A DNA stretch of 64,000 bases from Actinoplanes solisilvae (GCF_003999975.1 NZ_RJAC01000010.1:206718-270717), one strand, 5' to 3'; positions 9,065 through 18,077 are shown, counted from the stretch's first letter. The notes: generated by a model from the sequence alone, not told the origin. Numbers and translations: made by a program.

Positions 9065-9846
9065 GCGGTTCCCCCGTCGGTCTGCAGGGACTCGGGTGAC
9101 TTGGCTCCGGTCATGACGGCCACCGCCTCCTCCATCGTGGTGTGTGCCGGCTCGACCACGGCGATGCGCCGCCCGAGCCGGTGGATGTGGATGCGGTCGG
9201 CGACCTGGAACACGTTGGGCATGTTGTGGCTGATCAGCACGACCGGAAGGCCGTTCTCGCGGACCCGTTCGATCAGCTTGAGCACCTGGTTGGTCTCGCG
9301 GACGCCGAGCGCCGCCGTAGGCTCGTCCATGATGACGACGCTGGTCGCCCAGGCCGCGACCCGCGCGACCGCGACCGCCTGCCGCTGACCACCCGACAGG
9401 GTCTCGACCTTCTGCCTGATCGACTGCACTCTGATGCCGAGATCGGCCATCTGGCGGGCGGAACCATGCCTCATCGACGCCTTATCCAGCTTCCGGAAGA
9501 CGCTCCCGAGGATGCCCTTACGTCGTTGTTCACGCCCAAGGTAGAGGTTCTGCGTGATATCAAGGGCGGGCGCTACGCCCAACTCCTGATAAACGGTCTC
9601 GATCCCGGCCCGCCTTGCGTCGAGCGGACTACGGAACTGCACCTCCTGCCCGTTCACCGAGATGCTGCCCGTGTCGGGAATGACCGCGCCGGTCAACGCC
9701 TTGATGAGCGTCGACTTGCCGGCCCCGTTGTCCCCGATGACCGCGAGGATCTCGCCCGGCCGCAGGTCGAAGTGGCAGTCGTCCATCGCCACCACGTGGC
9801 CGTACCGTTTCGTCAGCCCGCGGGCCTCGAGTACATGCTCGGTCAT
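9061..9846 (-). CDS. frcA: sugar ABC transporter ATP-binding protein (FrcA-like)
   Basis: A 261-residue single-ATPase subunit: Walker A GDNGAGKST, ABC signature LSGGQRQ, Walker B VVIMDEPTAALG and the switch His in LISHNM. Most ribose-type ATPases are doubled (about 500 residues); a single-domain ATPase is the FrcA arrangement. ATG 9846 is chosen because it overlaps the permease stop as ATGA and MTEHVLEARGLTKRYG begins the domain exactly. It energises sugar uptake at the inner face of the membrane together with FrcB and FrcC. Confidence 0.9.
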   Translation of the reverse strand: MTEHVLEARGLTKRYGHVVAMDDCHFDLRPGEILAVIGDNGAGKSTLIKALTGAVIPDTGSISVNGQEVQFRSPLDARRAGIETVYQELGVAPALDITQNLYLGREQRRKGILGSVFRKLDKASMRHGSARQMADLGIRVQSIRQKVETLSGGQRQAVAVARVAAWATSVVIMDEPTAALGVRETNQVLKLIERVRENGLPVVLISHNMPNVFQVADRIHIHRLGRRIAVVEPAHTTMEEAVAVMTGAKSPESLQTDGGTA

Positions 9847-10856
9847 CGCGTTTGCCTCGTTCGGACGAAGTGGTCGACGGCTACGGCGATCACGACCAGG
9901 ACGCCCGTCGCCACCTGCTGGTAGAGGGAGTCGATGCCGGCCTGGGTCAATCCGTTGGCCAACACGGTCACGATCAGGGCGCCGATGAAGGTGCCGACCA
10001 CCCCGCCGCGGCCGCCGAACAGGCTGGTTCCGCCGATCACGACTGCGGTGATGCTGTCGAGGTTGGCGGTGGCGTAGCCGCTCGGGTCGGCCGTAGGGGT
10101 GCGGCCCAGCGCCTGCCAGGCCGCGAACGCGTAGACCACGGCCGCGGTCAGATAGACGCTGAGCAGCACCCGCTTCACCTTGATGCCGGTCAGCGCGGCG
10201 GCGACGCGGTTGTCGCCGACCGCGTAGACGTGCGAGCCCCACGCGGTCTGGGTGAGCGCGTAGCCGAGCACCGCGGTCAGTCCGATCCACAGCAGAACCC
10301 CGTACGTGATGGTCACCCCGCCGACCGTCAGCCCCCGATTGAGCACGGTCAGCAGGTCGGAGTTGATCGGATAGGACTGCGAGTCGGTGTAGAGGCGCGC
10401 CACGGCCGACAGCACCGAGAGCATGCCCAGCGTGACGATGAAGGGCGGCAGGGAGAAGCGCGCGATGAGTACGCCGTTCAGCCCGCCCATCACGACGCAG
10501 ACGAGCACGCCCGCGGCCAGCGCGAGCAGCGCGTTGCCGTCGGTGGCCAGGTTCCCGATCACGACCGAGGCGAGCACCATGATCGCGCCGTTGGCCAGGT
10601 CGATGCCGGCGGTCAGGATGATCAGGGTCTGGCCCAGGGCGAGGGTGCCGACCACCACCGACTGGGTGGCGATCAGCGAAAGGTTGCCGGCGTTGAGGAA
10701 GGTGCTGGTGGTCAGCCCGAAGATGATGATCGCGAGGACCAGCGCGGCGAGCGGGCCGGCCACCTGATTGCCCAGCAGGGCGCGGACGCCGCCGCCGCGG
10801 TCCTCCTCCTGTTCGAGGAGGGCCGCGTCGATCTCGCGCGGAGGGGCACTCGTCAC
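9843..10856 (-). CDS. frcC: sugar ABC transporter permease (FrcC-like)
   Basis: A 337-residue integral membrane permease of the ribose/xylose/fructose type (BPD_transp_2). There are about eight to ten hydrophobic segments and the conserved loop LTAGIDLANGAIM, plus SLFGGRGGVVGTFIGA near the C-terminus. The N-terminal 40 residues are hydrophilic and cytoplasmic. GTG 10856 overlaps the frcB stop as GTGA, which fixes the start. It forms the channel of the FrcBCA importer. Confidence 0.92.
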   Translation of the reverse strand: MTSAPPREIDAALLEQEEDRGGGVRALLGNQVAGPLAALVLAIIIFGLTTSTFLNAGNLSLIATQSVVVGTLALGQTLIILTAGIDLANGAIMVLASVVIGNLATDGNALLALAAGVLVCVVMGGLNGVLIARFSLPPFIVTLGMLSVLSAVARLYTDSQSYPINSDLLTVLNRGLTVGGVTITYGVLLWIGLTAVLGYALTQTAWGSHVYAVGDNRVAAALTGIKVKRVLLSVYLTAAVVYAFAAWQALGRTPTADPSGYATANLDSITAVVIGGTSLFGGRGGVVGTFIGALIVTVLANGLTQAGIDSLYQQVATGVLVVIAVAVDHFVRTRQTR

Positions 10857-11875
10857 TTCTCGCCCCAGCAGTTCTGCAGGCCCCACTCCGACGTCTGCGA
10901 CTCGAGCCCGGCGACCGGCTTGTCGGTGATGAGGACCGTGCCCGAGTCGGTCAGGCCGGACTGCGGTTTGGTGCCGCCGGAGATGAACGCTTCGGCCGCT
11001 GCGACCGCCATCTCGCCCATCTTGCTGGGGAACTGCATCGCGGTCGCGCCGATGATGCCGTCCTTGACGTCCTGAACGCCCGAGCATGCGCCGTCGACCG
11101 ACACCGTGGTCGCCTTGCCGTCGAGGCCCTTGGCCTTCAGAGCCGTGTACGCCCCGGCGGCGACGGGCTCGTTGATCGTGTAGACGGTGTTGATGTCGGG
11201 ATGCGCGGAAAGCAGGTTCTCCATCGCGGCCTGACCGGTCTCGATGGTGCCCTTGGTCAGCGCCGCCCCGGCGATCTGCGGGTCGCCGTCCTTGATGCCG
11301 AAGCCTTCGAGGAAGCCGTTGTGCCGTCCGCCGGCCGGGCCGTCGGAGAGGTCGAAGTCGAGCATCGCGATGCGCGGGTTCGCCGGGACCGACGCCTTGG
11401 CCCACTGGCCGATCAGCCGCCCGGCGGCCGTGTTGTCAGTCGCGAAAGTGGCGTCGGCGGCGTCGATCGGGGTCAGGGTCGCGTTCACCGTGACCACGAG
11501 GATGCCCTTGTCGCGGGCCTGCTTCACCACGGGGACCAGCGCGGTCGGGTTGGCCGGGTCGAGCACGATCGCCTTCACGCCCCGGTTGATCATGTTTTCG
11601 ATCGCGGTCACCTGGGTGGCCGAGTCGCCGGGAACCTTCGCCTCGGCCTTCATGACCTTCCAGCCCTTGGCCGTCGCGGCCGCCTCGGTCGCTTTTTGCA
11701 GAGTGCCGAAGAACGGATTGGAGAGGTTCAGCTCGACGATCCCGATCGTCACGTCGTCGGCCCCGGCGACCGAGGCGGGGCTGTCGTCGTCGCTGCTGCA
11801 CGCGGCGGCTGCGGCGACCAGGCTCAACGCCAGCCCGGAGGCGGCGATATGGCGAACCGTGCGACTGGCGTTCAT
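10853..11875 (-). CDS. frcB: sugar ABC transporter substrate-binding lipoprotein (FrcB-like)
   Basis: A 340-residue periplasmic-binding-protein-like lipoprotein. The signal peptide ends at the lipobox AAAAC with Cys26, followed by SSDDDS. The mature part (VTIGIVELNLSNPFFGTLQKA, then GVKAIVLDPANP and DGACSGVQDVKDG) is the type I sugar-binding fold used for ribose, galactose or fructose. ATG 11875 has GGAGG five bases upstream; an upstream in-frame start at 11923 is not needed. It is the first gene of the operon and faces the ROK repressor across a palindromic operator. Confidence 0.93.
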   Translation of the reverse strand: MNASRTVRHIAASGLALSLVAAAAACSSDDDSPASVAGADDVTIGIVELNLSNPFFGTLQKATEAAATAKGWKVMKAEAKVPGDSATQVTAIENMINRGVKAIVLDPANPTALVPVVKQARDKGILVVTVNATLTPIDAADATFATDNTAAGRLIGQWAKASVPANPRIAMLDFDLSDGPAGGRHNGFLEGFGIKDGDPQIAGAALTKGTIETGQAAMENLLSAHPDINTVYTINEPVAAGAYTALKAKGLDGKATTVSVDGACSGVQDVKDGIIGATAMQFPSKMGEMAVAAAEAFISGGTKPQSGLTDSGTVLITDKPVAGLESQTSEWGLQNCWGEK

Positions 11876-11973
11876 ATGTTCCTCCAGGGAATCCGTCGTG
11901 AGCTGGACGTAAGTCCGTCGCATTACGCCTCATCGTGAGTTTGGTTACGTCGACTGTCAAGCATCAAGTTAAG

Positions 11974-11999
11974 ACTTATGCGTTGCTGTCGACATAAGT
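11974..11999. promoter_or_regulatory. palindromic operator between frcB and the ROK regulator
   Basis: ACTTATG (11974-11980) and CATAAGT (11993-11999) form a perfect inverted repeat of seven bases with a 12-base spacer. An overlapping AAGT...ACTT dyad starts a few bases upstream at 11967. The site lies in the 224-base divergent gap and would suit autoregulation plus control of the sugar operon by the adjacent ROK protein. Binding is inferred from position and symmetry. Confidence 0.55.
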
Positions 12000-12099
12000 G
12001 CTGTGGTTGACTGGCGCCGTCGTCCGCCCCGCCGATCGCCTACCATCGCTTCGCCCCGCCGGGTTTCCGGCATCGCATCCGGCCTCGCTTTGGAGAACC

Positions 12100-13293
12100 A
12101 TGACCGCACCCGCGCACGCCGAGGACGGCCCCGGTCGCGTCCTTGAGCTGATCCTCACCGGCTCGGCGCGCACCCGGACGGAAATAGCCCAGCTCACCGG
12201 CCTCTCCAGGTCGACCGTCGGGCAGCGGCTGGACTCCCTGTTCGACGCGATGCTCGTCCGCGAGGGCGCCGAGAACGTGGCCGGGCGCGGTCGGCCCTCC
12301 CGCGCGCTCGAGCTCAACCCGACCGCCGGGTTGCTCATCGCGATCGATGTGGGCGAGGAACGTACGCGGATCGCCGCTCTTGACCTGAGCATGGCGATCC
12401 TCGGCGACCGGGTCGCGAAACTGGCGGTCGGCGACGGTCCCGAGGTGCTGCTCGACCGGATCACCTCGATGCTGCGCGAGCTGATCGCCCAGCTCGACCT
12501 CGGCCACCGGCCGATCGCCGGTCTCGGACTGGGCCTGCCCGCCCCGGTCGACTACGAGGCGGGCCAGGTGCGGGGCTGGTCGGTCATGTCCGGCTGGGAG
12601 GGCTACGACATCCGCGGCCACCTGCGCCGCAGCTGGCCCGTCCCGATCCTCATCGACAACGACGTCAACCTGCTCACCCTGGCCGAGCACAGGCGACACT
12701 GGGCCGACCAACGACACCTGTTCTTCGTCAAAGCCGGGACGGGCGTCGGCAGCGGCATGGTCATCGACGGCTCGATCAACCGCGGCGCCCAAGGCGCGGC
12801 CGGCGACATCGGACACGCCCACGTGGCCGGCTTCGGCGACCCGCAGTGCCGGTGCGGCAACGTGGGCTGCCTGGAATCACTGGCCGGCGGCTGGGCGCTG
12901 GCCCGCGACCTGCACGAGGGCCACGACGCCCGAGACGTGGCCGAACGCATTCGCCGGGGCGACTCGGCCGCCGTGACCGCCCTGCGCAACGCGGGCCGTG
13001 TCATGGGCGAATCGGTCGCGTACGCCACCAGCCTGCTCAACCCCGACGTCATCGTCCTCGGTGGACTCCTGGCCACCACGGGCGACGACCTGCTGGCCGG
13101 CATCCGCCAGGTCGTCTACCAACGCTCCCTGCCCCTGGCCACGCGCCAGCTGCGCATCGTCCCGACGAAGTTCAAGGCCCGCGCGGGCATCGCCGGCGCG
13201 GGTTACCTGGTACGCGACCACGTGCTGCACCCGGCTGCCCTCGACGCCCGCCTGGCCGTCGGCGAGTCCCCCTTCGCCGACATCGTCGCCTGA
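12100..13293 (+). CDS. ROK family transcriptional regulator (probable repressor of the sugar operon)
   Basis: A 397-residue NagC/XylR-type ROK protein. It has an N-terminal winged helix (TRTEIAQLTGLSRSTVGQRL), then an actin-like sugar-kinase fold with GLGLPAP, DNDVNLL, GTGVGSGMVIDG and GAAGDIGH, and the ROK zinc motif QCRCGNVGCLE. ATG 12100 has GGAG five bases upstream; in-frame codons upstream from 11998 are rejected because they precede the winged helix without an RBS. It is divergent from frcBCAK and is the natural candidate for its sugar-responsive repressor. Confidence 0.92.
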   Translation: MTAPAHAEDGPGRVLELILTGSARTRTEIAQLTGLSRSTVGQRLDSLFDAMLVREGAENVAGRGRPSRALELNPTAGLLIAIDVGEERTRIAALDLSMAILGDRVAKLAVGDGPEVLLDRITSMLRELIAQLDLGHRPIAGLGLGLPAPVDYEAGQVRGWSVMSGWEGYDIRGHLRRSWPVPILIDNDVNLLTLAEHRRHWADQRHLFFVKAGTGVGSGMVIDGSINRGAQGAAGDIGHAHVAGFGDPQCRCGNVGCLESLAGGWALARDLHEGHDARDVAERIRRGDSAAVTALRNAGRVMGESVAYATSLLNPDVIVLGGLLATTGDDLLAGIRQVVYQRSLPLATRQLRIVPTKFKARAGIAGAGYLVRDHVLHPAALDARLAVGESPFADIVA

Positions 13294-13319
13294 CCGGTCC
13301 GGCACTACTGTCGGGACAC

Positions 13320-14127
13320 GTGCGGGTTCTGATCGTCACGGCCGGCTCGCGCGGTGATGTCGCGCCGTTCACGGGGCTGGGGCAACGGCTGCGGCAGGCG
13401 GGGCATGAGGTGGCGCTGGCGGCCCACGACCGTTTCGCCGGGCTCGTACGCGACGCCGGGCTGGAACACCGGGCTCTGCCGGGCGATCCGGTCGAGCTGG
13501 TGCGGGCCCGCACTGCCGCGCCCTCCCCGGAAGCTGCCCACGAGGTCTTCGCCCAGTTCCTCGACGAGCTCGGCGACGGCGTCGTGGCCGCAGCCGAGGC
13601 CGGCACCGATGTCCTGCTCACCGCGTTCGGCCCGGCGCCGCTGAGCCGGGCCGTCGCGACGGCGGCCGGCAGTCCGAGCGCCGGCGTCTACCTGGCGCCG
13701 GGCGTCCCGACCCGCGAGTTTCCGCTGCCGGGTCAACCGGCCGGGGCCGAGGGTCACGAGGTGCTCGCCCGCGCCGAGGCGCTCTACGTTGTTCCCGCGG
13801 ACCGCGGCCGTGGTGCATCACGCCGGCGCCGGCACCACCGCGGCCGGCCTGCGCGCGGGCGTCCCCGCCGTCCCGGTGCCCGTCCCGGTCGACCAGCCCT
13901 TCTGGGCCGACCGCCTGCACCGCCTCGGCGTCTCCCCCGCCCCGCTGCCGATGTCCGAGCTGACCGCCGACACGCTCGCCGATGCCTTGCGCACGTGCCT
14001 GGACCAACCGTCCTATCACGACAATGCGGTGTTCCTGGCCCGCCGTGTCCGCGCCGAGGACGGATCCGCCGCCGTGCTCGAAATCCTCCGGCGATTCGAG
14101 CACCCATCCTGCGGGCGGCCTTCCTAG
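13320..14127 (+). pseudogene. glycosyltransferase (MGT/UGT type), internal deletion plus frame change
   Basis: The N-terminal part (about 157 codons from GTG 13320) begins VRVLIVTAGSRGDVAPF, the start of a GT1/GT28-like glycosyltransferase. It runs to GHEVLARAEALY. At about 13790 the reading moves to another frame, which encodes the C-terminal donor-binding part: HHAGAGTTAAGLRAGVP and PVDQPFWADRLHRLG, ending at 14127. Together they give about 270 residues where the family has about 400, so 130-150 residues are missing and the halves are out of frame. A TACTGT box eight bases before the GTG suggests an intact promoter. Confidence 0.8.
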
Positions 14128-14334
14128 CGGTCAGACATCACCGATCATGGTGCGAAGCTCTTCCTGTAGCTCACGAGTCGACGGATACGGCCGATCCGTG
14201 GCTGGCGCTGGCCGTCGGGGCCGGAGCCGGAGCGGTCGCGGGTTTCGCCGGGAGCGTGCTCGCCGATCTGTTTCCTGGTATCCGGTCACGGCCCGTCAGC
14301 TCCGGTGATGGACGCTCCTACGACAGGCCACGCA

Positions 14335-14775
14335 TCAGGACGCGTCACCGCCGGCGAGGAACTCCGTCAGGACCTGAGCGGCCGCCCGCGCCGACTGCGC
14401 GGCCAAGCCATCTGGCTCGTCGTCGACCCAGGTGTCGTACCAATGGTTGCCAGGCTCGAACATCTTCCGCAGGGCGGTCAGCGCCGCGGACGCCAAAGCG
14501 CGATCGACGTCGGCGAGGACCGAGCCGGCGGCATGCTCCCGGTCCTCTTCGTCGCCCAGACGGCTCAACCCGTGGGGGACGCTCATCGCCACCAACGTTG
14601 CCGCAGCGATGACGTCGTCGGGAAAGACGTCGACGTCCTCCATGCCGATGAGCGCTCCATCCACGAGTATCTGCTTCAGATAGGGCGCCCTCTCCCGCTC
14701 TGCCAACTCGGCGACCTCTTCGAGGAGCTCGTCTGCAGCATCGTTGTCAAAGGGACCAGGCCCCCACGTTCCCAT
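14335..14775 (-). CDS. DUF4259 domain-containing protein
   Basis: A 146-residue protein beginning MGTWGPGPFDNDAADELLEE, the hallmark start of the DUF4259 family, with a helical remainder. The function of the family is unknown. ATG 14775 has a GAGG-type RBS. The sequence between the glycosyltransferase relic and this gene (14128-14334) has no convincing gene; one frame there encodes a short glycine-rich hydrophobic stretch near 14200 that continues antisense into this gene and is not supported as a CDS. Confidence 0.85.
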   Translation of the reverse strand: MGTWGPGPFDNDAADELLEEVAELAERERAPYLKQILVDGALIGMEDVDVFPDDVIAAATLVAMSVPHGLSRLGDEEDREHAAGSVLADVDRALASAALTALRKMFEPGNHWYDTWVDDEPDGLAAQSARAAAQVLTEFLAGGDAS

Positions 14776-14809
14776 AGCCGGACCTCGACTCGCGCTATTT
14801 GCGATCCTC

Positions 14810-15062
14810 TTACCGATGGTCGAGGTCGTCGTAGCTGCTGACCAGGGTCACCCCACCCGGCGGGCGCTACTCGATCGACCGCCCGCCCGCCCCGGTCATA
14901 GACCGTCGTGAAGGTGCGGTCGGAGAGGTCGGGGTTGGCTGCCGTGGCCGGCTGAACCTCGCCGATGACGTTGTCCAGGGCGGCGTAGCTGAAGGTGGTC
15001 GTCGTGGTCCGGCTGTCGGTGGACGCGATGACGTTGTCGTCGTACGTCGTCACCCCACCGCC
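14810..15062 (-). pseudogene. remnant of an RHS/YD-repeat protein
   Basis: Minus-strand reading gives GGVTTYDDNVIAST, then SYAALDNVIGEVQPAT and TTVYDRGGRAVDRVAP, the pattern of YD/RHS repeats of large secreted or toxin-delivery proteins. At about 14860 the frame shifts, and the continuing repeat (GGVTLVSSYDDLDHR) is read one base over, ending in TAA at 14810. Neither the large N-terminal body nor a toxin tip is present, so this is a fragment. Confidence 0.65.
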
Positions 15063-15080
15063 GCCCGAGCACGTCTCGGT

Positions 15081-15380
15081 CTACGGCGCGGTCGCCCGCA
15101 AGCCCTGACCGGGCGCGACCCGGTTGAGCGGGGCGAGCCGCACACTCCAGGTGCGGGCCGTCCCGACGACCGAGATCGCCCGGTGCAGCAGGTCACAGCC
15201 CAGGTCGGGGCTGCCCTCGGCGAAGCCGCGGTTGACGATGGCCACAGCCTTCTCGTGGTCGCCGGAGTTGAGGGCGTCCTCGAGCGCGGCGGCCAGCACG
15301 GTGGCAAGCGCGCTGTTGAAGCTGTCGGCGCTTTTCTCCCGAAGGGTCTTGCCCACGCGTGGGGCAGACACGTACGTCAT
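15081..15380 (-). CDS. small hypothetical protein
   Basis: A 99-residue ORF starting MTYVSAPRVGKTLREKSAD, with a helical segment ALATVLAAALEDALNSGDHEKA and a C-terminal half WSVRLAPLNRVAPGQG. AGGAG lies six bases before ATG 15380, which supports expression. I do not recognise the family. It lies directly upstream of, and on the same strand as, the RHS remnant, so its C-terminus may have been altered by the rearrangement. Confidence 0.55.
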   Translation of the reverse strand: MTYVSAPRVGKTLREKSADSFNSALATVLAAALEDALNSGDHEKAVAIVNRGFAEGSPDLGCDLLHRAISVVGTARTWSVRLAPLNRVAPGQGLRATAP

Positions 15381-15473
15381 GGCGCGCTCCTGAGGTGTGA
15401 TTGATGCTCGGGCACGTCACCAACGTCGACGAGCTGATACTCACAACCTTACGCGCACACGGCGGCAGGAGCC

Positions 15474-16526
15474 TCAAGCGACCGGGAGCAGCCCCAGTCC
15501 GACCAGGCTGTCGGCCGTCTCCGCGATCGTCTGCTCGACGCCACGTGGCCGCCATCCGAGCAGCTCACTGGCCTTCGCGTTGCTGATCTCGGGTATCTGG
15601 CCGCGCAGAGCGGCGGCCTCCCGCAACGCCGGATCGGTACGGGCCCCGGCCCGCACCTGCTCGTCGTCGAGCTCGGCGGCGGGAACTCGGTCGGCGAACC
15701 GGGGCAAATGCCGCGCCAGCATCCGCCCCATCTCGAAGAAGCTGATCGACGGGCCGCCGACGCCGATGAATCGCCCGCCGGCCGCGGCGGGGTTCAGCAT
15801 CGCGCGAAAGTGCAGGTCGACGACGTCGCGCACGTCCACCACCCCGAAATACATGCGCGGCACCACGGGCGTCGAGCCGTCGAGGAAGGCCTTCACCAGA
15901 CCGGTGGACGCGCTCAGCTTGGTGCCCAGCAGCGGCCCGAAAATGCCGACGGGATTGACTACCGCCAGTTCGAGGCCGCCGTGCTCGGCGACGTAGTCCC
16001 AGGCGGCCCGCTCCGCGACGACCTTCGACCTGATGTACGCCGGGAGATCGTCCGCTGGGTCGGTCCAGTCCGACTCGTCGTAGTGGCCGTCCGGCTTCAC
16101 GCTGTAGCCGACCGCCGCGTACGAGGAGGTCAGCACCACGCGCTCGACTCCCGCGCCACGCGCCGCCGCCAGCACCCGCAGCGCCCCGTCGCGGGCCGGC
16201 ACGATCAGCTCGTCGTCGGACGCGGGTGGCGTGAACGGGAACGGCGACGCGTGATGCCAGACGAACCGGGCACCGGCCGCCGCCTTGTCCCAGTTGTCGT
16301 CGGAGGTCAGCTCGGCGGCCACGAACTCGGCCCGCTCCCCCGCCTCGACGCCCGCGCGCCGGACCCGTTCGCGCACCTCCGGCTCCTGGCCCGGGTCGCG
16401 CACGGTGACCCGTACGCGATAGCCCTCTCGGAGAAGCCGGGCGATGGAGTGACCGCCCACGTGACCGGTGGCGCCGGTGACGAGAACGGGTGCCTCGTCG
16501 ACAAGTTCGCTGGGTAGCTCGTTCAT
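15474..16526 (-). CDS. NAD-dependent epimerase/dehydratase (dihydroflavonol reductase-like extended SDR)
   Basis: A 350-residue extended SDR. It has the nucleotide motif TGATGHVGGH near residue 17, an HHASPFPF segment as in DFR-like reductases, the catalytic pattern TSSYAAVGYS with a following YIRSK (YxxxK), and NPVGIFGP. It probably reduces a carbonyl on a small molecule with NAD(P)H. ATG 16526 is preceded by AAGGAAG. It is divergent from a MerR regulator with only 31 bases between the start codons, so the MerR protein is likely to control it. Confidence 0.88.
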   Translation of the reverse strand: MNELPSELVDEAPVLVTGATGHVGGHSIARLLREGYRVRVTVRDPGQEPEVRERVRRAGVEAGERAEFVAAELTSDDNWDKAAAGARFVWHHASPFPFTPPASDDELIVPARDGALRVLAAARGAGVERVVLTSSYAAVGYSVKPDGHYDESDWTDPADDLPAYIRSKVVAERAAWDYVAEHGGLELAVVNPVGIFGPLLGTKLSASTGLVKAFLDGSTPVVPRMYFGVVDVRDVVDLHFRAMLNPAAAGGRFIGVGGPSISFFEMGRMLARHLPRFADRVPAAELDDEQVRAGARTDPALREAAALRGQIPEISNAKASELLGWRPRGVEQTIAETADSLVGLGLLPVA

Positions 16527-16557
16527 CGGGATCTTCCTTCTGACGTAGTTTCGGAAT

Positions 16558-16992
16558 ATGACGACCAGCGCCCCGCTCAGCATCCAGGAGATGGCTCAGC
16601 GCTCCGGCTTCAGCGAGCCGACGCTGCGCTACTACGAGAAGACGGGGCTGCTCGGGTCCGTCGACCGGGACGAGGCCACGGGGCATCGCCGGTACGACGA
16701 CGCGACCGTGGCCCGGGTCGACGCGCTGGCGTGCCTGCGGTCGTCCGGGGTGTCCGTCGACGGTCTGCGCCGTTACGTGAGCCTGGTCGAACAGGGCGAC
16801 GACGCGGCCGTGGAGCTGCGGCAGCTCTTCACCGAGCAGGCCGCCCACGTCGCCGCCGAGATCGAGCGGCTACGCGTACGCCACGAATATCTGACCCTGA
16901 AGGCGCGGATGTGGGACGCGCGGGCCGGCGGCGACACGGACTCCGAGGAGGAGACCGTCGAGCGGGTGAAAGACGTTCTTCAACGCTTCTGA
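16558..16992 (+). CDS. MerR family transcriptional regulator
   Basis: A 144-residue MerR protein. The N-terminal winged helix reads SIQEMAQRSGFSEPTLRYYE then KTGLL and GHRRYDDATVARVD, followed by a coiled-coil dimerisation helix. It has no Cys ligands typical of metal sensors, so it is more like the organic-stress type (NmlR/AdhR-like) often paired with a reductase. It is divergent from the epimerase/reductase gene. ATG 16558 is used; no strong Shine-Dalgarno is present. Confidence 0.9.
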   Translation: MTTSAPLSIQEMAQRSGFSEPTLRYYEKTGLLGSVDRDEATGHRRYDDATVARVDALACLRSSGVSVDGLRRYVSLVEQGDDAAVELRQLFTEQAAHVAAEIERLRVRHEYLTLKARMWDARAGGDTDSEEETVERVKDVLQRF

Positions 16993-17018
16993 GGTCGTCA
17001 TGACACCCGAGTGTTCGC

Positions 17019-17038
17019 GCCCTCAAGCGCTTGAGGGC
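17019..17038. terminator. bidirectional hairpin between merR and esterase gene
   Basis: The 20 bases form a perfect palindrome (GCCCTCAA, GCGC, TTGAGGGC). It lies 27 bases past the MerR stop and 17 bases before the end of the convergent esterase gene, where a shared hairpin terminator is expected. There is no long T-tract, as is common in actinomycetes. Confidence 0.7.
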
Positions 17039-17054
17039 AAGGGTGACGGTCGTC

Positions 17055-18077
17055 TCACCTTTCCAGGCGGTTGGCCAGCCAGGTGAGCGACTGCGGGTAG
17101 CGGTAGTCGATGCCTCCGTGACCGGCCGGGAAGAGCTCGAAGTTGATGCGGCCGGCCGGGACGCCGATGCGGTCGAGACCGGCGCGGAACGCCTCGGCGC
17201 CCAGGTCGAGGAACCATTCGTCGCGGGTGCCGGCGTCGATCCAGATCGCGCGTTGCGAGCGCAGCGCGTCGGCGTAGCGGTCGATCATGCGTACGGGATC
17301 CCAGGCGAGCCATTTCTCCCAGAGTGAGGGAATCAACTCGCCCGACCTGGGGTCGAACGGCAGTTGTGGGGTGCCGTCGCCGGCCGGGGAGAACGCCGCG
17401 GTGCAGCCCAGCAGCAGGACGAGCGCCGAGTCGGCCTCGGCGGTGAAGGCGGTGCGGCCGCGGAAGTCGGCCCACCATTTCTGGATGTCGTGGTCGTAGT
17501 CGCGCAGCGCCCGGGTCGCCTTGGCGAATTCGTTCAGGTAGCAGTACTCGTACAGAGCGTCACCGGCATGGGTGGCCAGGGCGCCGAACAGGTCGGGCCG
17601 CAGCATCGGCGTGATCATCGCGCCGAACCCGCCGGAGGACTTGCCCATGATGGCCCGCGAGGCCGGCGTGGCCAGCGTGCGGTAATGCGCGTCGACCCAC
17701 GGCACGACCTCGTCGCAGAGGTAGGAGTGGTAGGGGCCGGTGCCCACAGAATCGATGAACTGCGAACCGCCGTACGCCGTCCAGGCGTCGACGTAGACGA
17801 CGATGCAACCCGGCGCCTCGCCGCGGGCGAACACCTGGTCGGCCGTCTCGATGAAGGGCTGCCGGAACGGCGTGCGGTTGGCCCACATGCCGACGTGACC
17901 GGTGTAGCCCTGAATGACGTAGACGGCCGGGTAACGCTCCGTCTCCGAGTATCCCGGCGGCGTGTAGACCCACAGCGGCCGCACGTGCGGGTCACCCAGC
18001 GGGTTGTCGCGCAGCAGCACCGAGTCGATCGTCTCGTGGTGCAGCCGTCCGGCCAGTTCAGATCCCCAAGGCAGCAT
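17055..18077 (-). CDS. alpha/beta-hydrolase fold esterase
   Basis: A 340-residue protein of the esterase D/Fes-like alpha/beta hydrolase class. It has LWVYTPPGY and YVIQGYTGH (strand and oxyanion region), the nucleophile elbow MGKSSGGFGAM, a late acid region (IDAGTRDEWF) and the catalytic His in LFPAGHGGIDYRYP. There is no signal peptide, so it is probably cytoplasmic. ATG 18077 follows a CTCGGGGA stretch; a TTG at 18104 would add nine residues. The natural ester substrate is not evident from the neighbours. Confidence 0.82.
   Translation of the reverse strand: MLPWGSELAGRLHHETIDSVLLRDNPLGDPHVRPLWVYTPPGYSETERYPAVYVIQGYTGHVGMWANRTPFRQPFIETADQVFARGEAPGCIVVYVDAWTAYGGSQFIDSVGTGPYHSYLCDEVVPWVDAHYRTLATPASRAIMGKSSGGFGAMITPMLRPDLFGALATHAGDALYEYCYLNEFAKATRALRDYDHDIQKWWADFRGRTAFTAEADSALVLLLGCTAAFSPAGDGTPQLPFDPRSGELIPSLWEKWLAWDPVRMIDRYADALRSQRAIWIDAGTRDEWFLDLGAEAFRAGLDRIGVPAGRINFELFPAGHGGIDYRYPQSLTWLANRLER

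Noticed and set aside
14150..14330. A glycine-rich hydrophobic stretch after the glycosyltransferase relic
   Set aside because: No start codon with RBS, and the frame runs antisense into the DUF4259 gene.
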